From positions 62,001-126,000 of the forward strand of contig JACTMP010000032.1 of NCBI GenBank assembly GCA_014584575.1: a DNA stretch of 64,000 bases, read 5' to 3'. The translations under genes were made by a program, and so were the position numbers. Shown piece by piece: positions 53,688 to 63,900 of this stretch. The notes beneath the pieces are model-generated. The model saw only the letters and a program-made list of their open reading frames with translations. It ran no database searches and was not told the DNA's origin. Every line of letters begins with the position of its first letter. The stretch's first letter is position 1. Source of the stretch: Chloroflexota bacterium. Lineage in GTDB: Bacteria; Chloroflexota; Anaerolineae; Promineifilales; Promineifilaceae.

Positions 53688-54932
53688 ATGCGTATTCTCC
53701 ACCTCATCCACCAATACCTGCCCGAAAAAGTAGGCGGCTCGGAGCTGTACACGCAGGCATTAGCCCGTTACCAGGCGGCGCAGGCACATTCCGTCGCCAT
53801 CTTTACCCCTACCGCCTTACCGATTACCGATCACCTATTACCGACGACCGACAACGGCCTGCGCATTTATCGTATCCCGGTGGGGGAACGCAGCGCCACG
53901 GCCGTCTTTCGCAGCAATTTTCGTCAAACTGAACTAAGCCGTGCGTTTGCCCACACATTGCACCAGGAGCAGCCAGATATTGTTCATATTCAGCATCTCA
54001 TGGGGCTGCCGCTGAGTCTGGTACAGCTCATACAGCAGGCCGGGCTGCCCTATGTGATCACCCTGCACGATTACTGGTATGTGTGCGCTAATGCCCAACT
54101 GCTCACCAATTATGATGAGACGGTATGCGCCGGCCCCCACTACTGGCTGAACTGCGCCCGCTGCGCCCTGGCACGGGTAGGGCACGGGAACTTTGTTCCC
54201 GCTATCCCTTTGTTAGCGCCGCTGTTTGCCTTCCGTCACGGCCGTTTGCAGCCCATTCTCAACAAAGCAAAACGCCTTATCATCCCGTCTCACTTTACAG
54301 CCAGCGTTTATGAGCAAATGGGCGCGCCCGCAGACCGGATGGAAGTCATTCCCTATGGCATTTACACGCCCACGCACATGTCACCGCGCCAACCGCATGA
54401 TGGCCTGCACATCGGCTACATCGGCAGCATCGCGGCCCAAAAAGGAGTCCACGTGCTGGTGGAGGCGGTCAACCAACTGCCACAAGAGGGGGTTCGTCTG
54501 ACGCTCTATGGCGATCTGCAAACCTTTCCTGATTACGTGGCGGGTCTACGAACGATGGCTTCCCATCCCGGTATCACCTTTGCTGACCGGCTACCGCCGG
54601 AAAATCTCTGGTCAGCTTTGGCTGAACTGGATGTGGTGGTAGTCCCCAGCCTGTGGTATGAAACGGCCGTGCTGGTCGTGCAGGAAGCGTTTGCCGCTGG
54701 TGTGCCCGTAATCGCCTCTGACATTGGCGTATTGCCGGAACGAGTACGGGCCGGGGTGGATGGGTTGCTCTTTCCGGCGGGTGACGCCGCGGCATTGACC
54801 GTTGCTTTGCATGGCCTGCTTGAGCAGCCAGAAAAGCTGGCTCATTTGCGCGGCGGCATACAACCAGTAGTCACCATCGCCGAAAATGCGGCAAGGGTCA
54901 CGGCCGTATACGCGCAGGCCCATGAGGCGTGA
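53688..54932 (+). CDS. Family 4 glycosyltransferase
   Basis: A 414-residue GT-B enzyme starting MRILHLIHQYLPEKVGGSEL, with IVHIQHLMGLPLSLVQLI and HDYWYVCANAQLL, and donor-site region PSLWYETAVLVVQEAFAAGV. Residues about 40-60 (TALPITDHLLPTTDNG) are encoded by an ACCGATT heptad repeat within the gene (53811-53860), which suggests insertion of the repeat into a tolerant loop. The upstream open frame is repeat-derived (ASRITHHE) and was left out. Confidence 0.9.
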   Translation: MRILHLIHQYLPEKVGGSELYTQALARYQAAQAHSVAIFTPTALPITDHLLPTTDNGLRIYRIPVGERSATAVFRSNFRQTELSRAFAHTLHQEQPDIVHIQHLMGLPLSLVQLIQQAGLPYVITLHDYWYVCANAQLLTNYDETVCAGPHYWLNCARCALARVGHGNFVPAIPLLAPLFAFRHGRLQPILNKAKRLIIPSHFTASVYEQMGAPADRMEVIPYGIYTPTHMSPRQPHDGLHIGYIGSIAAQKGVHVLVEAVNQLPQEGVRLTLYGDLQTFPDYVAGLRTMASHPGITFADRLPPENLWSALAELDVVVVPSLWYETAVLVVQEAFAAGVPVIASDIGVLPERVRAGVDGLLFPAGDAAALTVALHGLLEQPEKLAHLRGGIQPVVTIAENAARVTAVYAQAHEA

Positions 54933-54972
54933 TGCGTGAGGGGTCTTTCACGCATCACGCCTCACGCATCAC
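54924..54972. repeat. GTGATGC heptad repeat at convergent gene ends
   Basis: GTGATGC-type units and their complement, covering both stop codons of the convergent GT4 and giant-protein genes. Here the fold-back could act as a terminator in both directions. Confidence 0.85.
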
Positions 54973-57900
54973 TTCACAATCACCGGCAGATAAATCTGAT
55001 ACCCATCCGCCGTGACCGTCACCTGAAGCGTGTCGCTGGCCTGAGCGCCCCGGCTGTCCGTGACCGTCAGCGTCACGGTGTAGACGCCGGACGTGGCATA
55101 ACTGTGTGTCGGCGTGAGCGTGCCGCTGGCCGAGCCGCCATCCCCAAACGTCCAGACTATGCTGACCAGATCATCCCCGTCCGGGTCACTGGCGCTGCCG
55201 CTAAACTGCACCGGTTGACCCACGTGTGCCGCCTGATCTGGCCCGGCGTTTACCAGCGGCGGCTGGTTCTCGCCGTCAAAGAGGAAGGTGAGGCTGGCGG
55301 TGGCATTGGCGGTGGCCCCGTTTGTCGTCGCTGTGCCAGACAGGTCATAACTGCCGCCGCTGTTGGCTGTGACCTGCACCGGCAGCACGGCCGTGCCCCC
55401 CGCCGGGATAGAGATGGTTGGCAGGTCGGTCACGGCCGTTAAGCCCGCCCCGGCAAAGTCCAACTGGTATTCCGTCAACGTGTTGCCCGTGTTGCTGATG
55501 ACAAAGGTCAGGCCGGTGCTGAGTGTACCCGTCACCGTGCGGCTGGTGGGCTGCCAGGCCACAGCCACCGCGGCAAAGGGGACGATGGTGTAACCGGCCA
55601 CATCCTCCGCCTGAATTTGCCCATCCGTCTGGGATTGGGCGGTGACGGCAAACTGGTGCGCGCCGGGCAGCAGGAAACGCAGGTCGGCCGCGGTGAGCTG
55701 CACCGTTTGCGCCGCGCCGGGGGCCAGCGTCACCGCCGCCGCCGACAGTTCCCCGGCAGCCGCCAGCGGGCCGCTCACCGTCAGGGCAAACGTATCCGCC
55801 AGGCTGCCCACGTTGGTGACGGTGATGTCCCAGGTGGCCGGTGTGGTCGGGTCTACGCTCTGGTTGGGCGGGTTGATGGCGACGGTTACGCCCCGCGCCG
55901 TCACGTTGGCCGTGGCTACGGCCGTACCCACCACACCCGGTTGATTCATTGACTGCGCCGTCAGGGTGAGTGGGTAGCTGCCCGGCTGGGCGCTGGTGGC
56001 TGGCGTCACCAGCAGCCGCAGGTCGGCGCTGTTATAAAGCGGCGCGGACAGGCTGATTTCGCTGACGGGTTGGCCGTAGCGGGTCAGTTCGGCCGTCCAA
56101 CCGGCGGGCACGTCCAGGCTGAGGGCATAACTGTCGGCCGTGTCCCCCATGTTGGTCAGGGTGAGGGTATACACGGCCGTCGCCCCCGGCCCGGTGACAA
56201 CAACATCAGGGTGGAAGGCGGCCAGGATACCAAAACGGCCGTCGCCCACTGCCACCCCGTCCACGCTATCCTGTGTGCCACTGCTGGCGCCGGCGGTGAT
56301 GGTGAAAGGTTGGGGGCCGTGTGCGGGCGGCACGGCCGTCACCGTCACCACCTCTACCCCATTGCCTGCCACACTCACATTCGCCGGTACGGTCACATCG
56401 GCCAGGCCAACGGCCGTCAGGTCATAGGTGCGCCCGGCCGTTTCCAGATTGCTGATCGTCAAGGTGTAGGTCAGCGGCTGGCCGGTTGGCCCGTTCTGGC
56501 TGAATGGCGTCAGCGCCAGAGCCAACCCCTCAAACAAGGTCAATTGCGCCGAGAAGTCATCCAGGCCGCCGCTGCCATTGTCCACGTCCAGCCAGAGCGT
56601 CAGCGTGTCCGGGTCGGCGTTGGCTGGGGTGTGGACCAGGATGGGGACAACGGCCGTCTGCCCCGCGCCGATGGGCACCGTAGCCGGGTAGTCCAGCCAA
56701 TCGGCGGGGATGCCACCGGGGAAGAGGCTGTAAACGGCCGTGTTGCTGCCGGGATTGCTGAGGGTGAGGGTGTAAATGGCCGTGCCGCCCACCACCACAC
56801 TCTGCGCCGCCGGGGCCAGTTCGCCCAGGCCCGGCGCGGTCACATACAGCGGCGGCAGCGTCAGGTAGTTGAAGCCGCTGGGCAAGCGATAGCCCACTTC
56901 CGTCCCGGCGGACACCTGGCGCGTTTCGCCCGGCTGCATCTCCGTCAACAGGCTGTCAAAGGTCGTGGCGATGAGCGGCTCATACCACTCCTGGCGGTAT
57001 TCCCAGCCATACAGCGGCGGATTGGCCGTCAGGGGAATGGAGGCGGTGTCGGTCAACACCGTCACGTGGGGGGCGCCTTCGGTGTAGGTGAAGACCATCT
57101 GGTAGGATGGCGCGGGGCTGCGATCCGGCGTTTGGGTGCGGTAGGTATTGTGCAGTTCCCAACTGTTCGGTTCGCTGATGGGGATGCTCCAGTCATCGTT
57201 GATGTTGGTGATGTGATAGTTGTGTTGGTTCCACAAGGGGCGTGAATCGGCCCATAGGCCATCATGCCCCACAACAAAGAGGCCATTGCGCCCACCCAGC
57301 ACCACTTCGGCATGACCGTCGCCATCCACGTCACCCAAAGTGGGGTAATCCACCACCGTGCCGGAAGCGGTGACCGGCTCGTTGAACAGCCGTTTGCCAT
57401 CGCTGCCGCGAATGACCAGGAAGCCATCGGTATTGCCATTCCAGAGAATTTCCCAGACACCGTTGCCCGTCAAATCCTGGGCGGCTACGCCGGAAGCGGA
57501 GGCGGTGTTGTCGGCCACCAACTGATCCCAGACCAGGTTGCCGTCAGCATCCAACACCATCAGCAGATGGTTGAAAATGATGAAGCCGGCGCTAACCGCC
57601 GAAGCGGTGACGATGTTCATCTGCCCGTCGCCGGTCACGTCGGCCACGGTGACGCCGCTGGGGCGGAAGAGGTTGTTGTTATTGGTGTGGTAGCGCCACA
57701 GCCGGCTGCCATCGGCGCGCAGGGCTTCGATGACGTGGCCCCAATTGATGATGATTTCCGGCTGACCGTCACCGGTCAGGTCGGCCACGGCCGGGGCGCC
57801 AAAGACCCCCTGCCCCCCTAGATGGTTGACGGTATCCGTTTGCACGTAAGTCCAGACAAGCTGGCCGCCGTTGAAATAGTCAAAGAGTTTCAACTCCCAC

Positions 57901-60900
57901 TCGCGGGCCACAAGAATGTCCAGAATGCCATCGCCGGTGATGTCGGCCAGCACCGGCACGGTGGGCCAGCGGCCGATGGGATCACTGAAGAGGATGTTGC
58001 CCTCGTGGTCGAGGACGTAGACAGCATCATCTGAGGCGGCGATGACGATTTCTGGTTCAGGGTCCAGGTCAAGGTTGCCTATGGTGGGGCCACCCCATCC
58101 GAACGACTCGTTGGGATAGTAGGAGATGACGTTGGGATTGTGCCACAACACGTTGCCGTCATGGGTGAAGGCGAACGTGCCGTTTTGGCCGCTGACGATG
58201 ATTTCGGATAGGCCATCATTGTTCAAATCGGCCAGGGCGGGTTCGGCCGCCGGGCCAACCAGATCGCTTGTCCAGAGGATGGGCGAGCCGTTGCCCGCGT
58301 CTTGCCCGTCACCACGATAGACATAGAGACGGCCGTTCACTCCCGGCACAACCAATTCCACCGATCCATCCCCGTTCAGATCGCCAATGGCAATACTGGT
58401 AGCCAACCCGGTACCGGGCGACGGGGGTACGCTCTCTTGGGGGCTGAAATCATACCACTCTACCACAGGGGTATGGCTGTGGAAATGGGGCGGGTTGACG
58501 TGGAAGGCATCTACTCGCGCCACCAGCCCGCCGCTGGAGGGCAGGTAGACCTGCGCCACGTGCGCTCCTTCGCCCAAATCGGGGAAGTGTAGGGCAAAGG
58601 GCTGCTCGGCGAATTCGGGGGTCATGTCATACACGCCCTGGAACACGCCATCTATGACCACATGCAGGGCGGTGTTGGCCCGTTGGTAGCCGAGAATGGT
58701 GAGGTCGGTACCGGTAAAGGTGAACCAGATGTTGTTTTGGGTGCTGGCAAAGTTGGTCAGGTAATCCCCCTCCCAGGCGTATTCATTTGCCGCCCAACGC
58801 CACCAGGTTTTATTGCTGAAGTGGAAACGGCCGTTCTCATCTTCTAATTGCGCGTCATACCAGCCGTTGGCCAGGGGTTGCCCATCCCACACGTCAATGT
58901 AGTCGGGCCGCACCACGCCGCTGACGACCACCACCTCGACGGTATGGGGGCCGGGGGACAAATTGGCAAAGGGGAAGTTAATCACCTCATTGGTGCCGCC
59001 GCCCGTCTGCACAATGCCTTGCGAGAGACCATCAATAAAAATTTCGGCCGCGCCGGTGACGCTGTGGAAGCCCACATTGACCCACACTCCTTCAAAGTCC
59101 AGACGCCAGCTATTACCGGCGGTGCTGCTGCTGACGTTGTAGCTGCCGCTGGTTTGCCAGTTGTTGCCCTGGTTGGTCCAACTTTGGGGCATGGTGCGGT
59201 GCGGGTAGCCGTTGTAGCGCATGGCGGGGTGGTTTTCTTCGTAGCGGGTGATGGATGTGGCCGGTGGTGGTTCCGTAGCCGGTTCGATGGCCGGGGTGAA
59301 GAAGGCATCCACCGTCACCGTTTCCCGATATTGGCGCACTTCCAGCACGTGTGGGCCGCTGCCCAGGCCGTCAAAGGAGAACGTGCGTGGGCTGTCGGTA
59401 TAGGCGTATAAATCGAACAGCCCGTGGGACACGCCGTCAATGCGAATCTCGAACTGTTTGTAACTGAGCTGCGCCCACGCCTGGAAGGTGACAGAGTCGC
59501 CGGTGAAGGGGAACCAGATGGTGCCGCTGGGGTTGGTGTTGTTGGCATATGCGCCGCCGCTGGCGTTACTTTCCACGGTGCGCCCCCAACCGTTGCTGGT
59601 GAAGAGACGGCCGTTGTCCTCCTCAAACGTCCCTTCGGCCAATGGCAATCCATCCCACACATCAAAAAAGTCCAGGTGAACACGCGCGCCGCTGGCATTG
59701 GGGTGGCTGGTGCCCAACACGGTGATCGTAACCGTGTGTGGCCCTGCGCCCAGGCCGTTGAAGTAGAAACTGGCGGTATCATCCTCGCGGCTGTACAAAT
59801 CCACCGTTTGCAGCGGCTGGCCGTCAATGGCAATCTCTGCCTGGCCGCCAAAGCGGTCGGTGGCAAAGCCGATGCCCAGCCAATCCCCGGCGAAGGCAAA
59901 GCTGATGGTGTCGTTGGCGGTGGCGGAGTAGATGTACTCGCCGGCGCTGGCGCGGTTGGAGACGATGCTGGCAATACGATTCCAGCTTTGCGCCGTTTGG
60001 GTGAAAGGGACGCCATTGTACAAAATGGCCGGGTAGTCCGCCTCATAACGGGTGACGCCGGTGACAGGTGGGTTGGGGTCAATGAAGGGGCCTGTGCCGG
60101 GGGTGGTGAGTTTGTCAATTGAGGTAATGTTCTGGTACGTCATCACCTGCAAGACGTGGGGGCCGGCGCCCAACCCTTCATAGGAGAAGACGCGGGGGAT
60201 GCCGGAAGTGGAAAAAACGGGGGCAAACATATTGACGGTGTCCAAATAGACGCCATCCACAAAGAGGCGCGCCTTGCCGGCGCTGCTGTAGGCAATGGTA
60301 TGCAGGCTGAAGGAGTCGCCGGTGAAGGGGAACCAGGCGTTGGCGGTGCTGCTGGAGATATAACTGCCGCCGCTGGCCCCGCCGTAGTTGGTGGTAGACC
60401 AGCCGTTGCTCTTGAAGATGCGGGCGTCATCCTGCTCAAAGTCGCCGTCGGGCAGGGCGGAGCCGTCGCCAAAGTCGGCGTAGTCGAGTTGGACGCGGCT
60501 GTTGCTGGCGTAGGGATTGGCGCTGCCCGTCACCTGGATGACCAGGGTGTGGGCGCCGTTGCTGAGGCCGTCGAACAGGTAGCTGACGGCCGTTTCTTCG
60601 CTGCGGTACAGGTCTATGATCCCCTGGCTGTTGCCGTCTATGAAGATTTCGGCGTAACCGCTAAAGCGGTCGGCGATGAAACCAAGGCTGATCCAGGTAC
60701 CATCGAAGGGTAACACGGCCGTGCTGCCCGCCGCCGCATTACGCCAATGGCTGCCGCCGCTGGCCCGCTGCAAGTTGATATTTGTCCAGGTACCGGTATA
60801 GCTCCAGTCCGGGTCGTTTTGCTCCGTGCGGGTGAAGGCGGGGGAGAAGAAAATTAGGAATTGTGAATCAGGAATTATGAATGGTTCGTCGCTATCCGTC

Positions 60901-63900
60901 CCTTCGCTGTAAAACGGGGTGAGCGGGAGGCTGTTGTCATCGGTCAACGGCCGTTCCTCTTCTAATCCACCTTCCTGTACGGGCAACCCTTGTGGTTGCC
61001 CCTCTTGCCCTTGCCCCAAAACGGGGGCATGCACAAGGCCAGCTTCAACAACGGGCACCTCGTTGGGAATGGTTGGATTGAGGTAGGTCAGGTCAACGGC
61101 CGTCAACGGCGCATCATACATCGTCATTGACTGATTACCGATTACCGATAACTGATTACCGGCAATCTCGCTGGTAATCACCGTCGTCACCGTCACCGTG
61201 CCGGGGGCGACAACGTCGGGGTAAACGGCCTGGCTGAGTTGCAGCGCCTGACCGACGCTGAAATAGCCGTAACCGCTGCCGTCGGGGATAAGGTTGTTGT
61301 CTCCGTCCAGCAGGTTGACGGTGACGGTGTAGATGCCCGCCGCCCAGCCGGACGTGTTCACGTTGCTCAGTTCGTAGAGGCGGGGGTTGCCCGCCAGGAT
61401 GTTCAGGGGGATGATGGCGCTGAACGGCTGGCTGCCGTCCGGGGCAAGGATGGCCGTATGGGCCTGGGCGGGTATGGCGACCCCGGCAAAGTTTGCCACT
61501 TCCACACGCAGGTCGGTGGCGCTGATGCCCGTTTCCACAAAGGGCGGGTCGGCGATGACCTGGGTGATCTGCACAAATTTGTCTACGACATTGAGGCGGG
61601 CCACGGCCGTATCCTGCACCGCCACGTCACCCATCACGTCGGCCACGATGACGGCCGTCAGGTTAAAGTTGCCCATCGTATTGGGCGTCGGGGCCACGGG
61701 CAGATTCGCCGTCGCCCCCGGCGGGATCGTCTGGTTAAAGAGCAGGTCGCCGCCGGGCAGGCCGGTGATGGTGATGGCATAGGTGGTGGTCAGCGTGCCC
61801 TGGTTGTGTACGTCCAGGCTAAAGCTGGCGCTGTCGCCGAGCAAGATGGCCTGCACGTAGGGGGTAAAACGGCCGTCCACCCGATGCTGCTCCACTTGAC
61901 ATAAATTCCCACTGAGGGCGGTTACGGCCGAGCTCACATCGGCGATGGCGGCCAGAATGTTGCTGTTGCCGGTGGCGGTGCTGAGGATGGTCACGGCCGT
62001 TTCCACATCGGCCAGGGCTGGCAGCGTCATCGGTTGGGCGGCGGTGCGTGCCTGGCCGATGACCGTTTGCCCGGCGGCGGCGGCCCGGTCGCGCAGGGGC
62101 AGCGGGCAGTTGCCCAGGCTGCACCACTGTTCCAGTTCCACAACGGCCGTCGCCAACGCTTCCAGACCGGCGCCCAGGCTGTCATTCAAAGTGCAGCTAT
62201 CGGCGGCGGCAAAGAGGGCGGCGCTTTCGGGGCTGACGATTTGCACCTGGGTCAACAGGTATTGTGTGTACAGGTCGCCGCCGCTGCCATCCGGGGCGGC
62301 GCTGGCCAAGAGCAGCGGGAAACGCGCCCCCAGGTTCAAGTCGGCGCTGTTGAGGGTGATGGTTTGCACGGCCGTCTGGCCGACTGCCAGGTTGAGCGGG
62401 TTGGGTGGCGGTACGGCCGTGCCCGCCGAAATGGGCAGGGTCACATCCAGGGCAAAACTACCGGCGGCGTTGCCCACGTTTTGCATGGTCAAGGGGATGT
62501 CCAGGGCATCGTCGGGACCGAGGTAGAGCGTTTGCCCGGCCAACGACAGGTAATTGAAGGGCTGCCCCGGCATCGTCCAGGTGGCGCTGGCGTTGGCGTT
62601 CAGGCTGCCGCTGCTGGCGGTGACGTTGAGGGGGTAGCTGGTTCCCGGCGCGGGCGGCTGGCCGGTGGGCGGCTGAATGACCAACCCCACAAAACCCCGT
62701 TCATACGATCCCAGGGTGATGACGGCGCTGCTCTGGCGCTGGCCGTTGAGCAGCAGCCAGTTGGCCGGGGGGCCGCTGGCGGCGACGGTGATGGTTTGGG
62801 TGACGGCCGTTTCGTTCCACAGTTCCAACTGGTAGGCGCTTTGCGGTATTTCCGCTTCGCCGTCGTTGGTCTGGCCGGAGACGGCGGCAATGGCGGCCTG
62901 GTTCATGGGCACGGTCAGGCGGGCTTCCGGGGTGATGGTCAGGCTAAGGCTGTTGTTGTCGTTGATGGTGACGGTGTGGACGGCCGTGACCATCACATCG
63001 GGGTGGTCGGCCGCCTGGGCCACCAGCGTTATTTCGTAGCTTCCGGCGGGGATGCCAACGGGGAAAGCGTACTCAACGGTGTTGTCACCGACGATGTTGA
63101 CAAACCAGCGGGTGGGGGCGTAGACGTTGACGCTGACGGGGCCGCTGAAGTTGGCGTCGAGCAAGACATCGAAGGAGGTGAGGGTGTAGGGCACGGCCGT
63201 GGTCGCCGCCGGATCGGTGGTCATGGTCAACGCGGGCTGGCCGCCGCTGCCATTGTCCACAACGGTCAATGTCTTGCCGATGCGTTCCTGCCCGGCATAA
63301 AAGAGGTTTTGGCGGAACAAAATATCGGGCAGGGGCATGGGGCCGTCGCGCTCTGCGCCCAGCACAAACCGCTCCAGGCCACAATCGTCAATGGGGCAGA
63401 GGTGGGCGGGTAAATCCATCCAGGAAGTTTCTATTTGCGGGGCGACGGCCGTTGGCTCTGCCGGGTTGTTGAACGAGGGACAGAAGGAACAGGTAAAGGG
63501 CCAGGGCAGACTAAAGGGGTTTTCCAGCTCACACTCATCGTTCATGGCGGCGCGCACGGTGCCACCCAAAGCCGGGACAGCGTGGCAGACAACGTAGTCC
63601 CATATTTCCTTTACAGAATTGCGCAGACTGTAAACCGCTTCAAAGGTGAACGGTGCGCCAAAGCCTATGGAAATATAAGTCCACTCGACCAGCGACAGGT
63701 GCAGGCCATTTTCGGAGACGCTGATCGTTTCGCCGGTAAGCGGGTCAATTTCCCACCAGCCCAACACCGCCTGGCCATCCAATTGCACAGGATGAGAAGG
63801 AATGAGGATCTGTTTGCCCTCTTGCAGGGCAGCGGCGGCATAAGCGTAAGCGGCGGGGTCGAGCGGAAACAGTTCCAGCAAAGCGGCATTGGCCGGGGTG

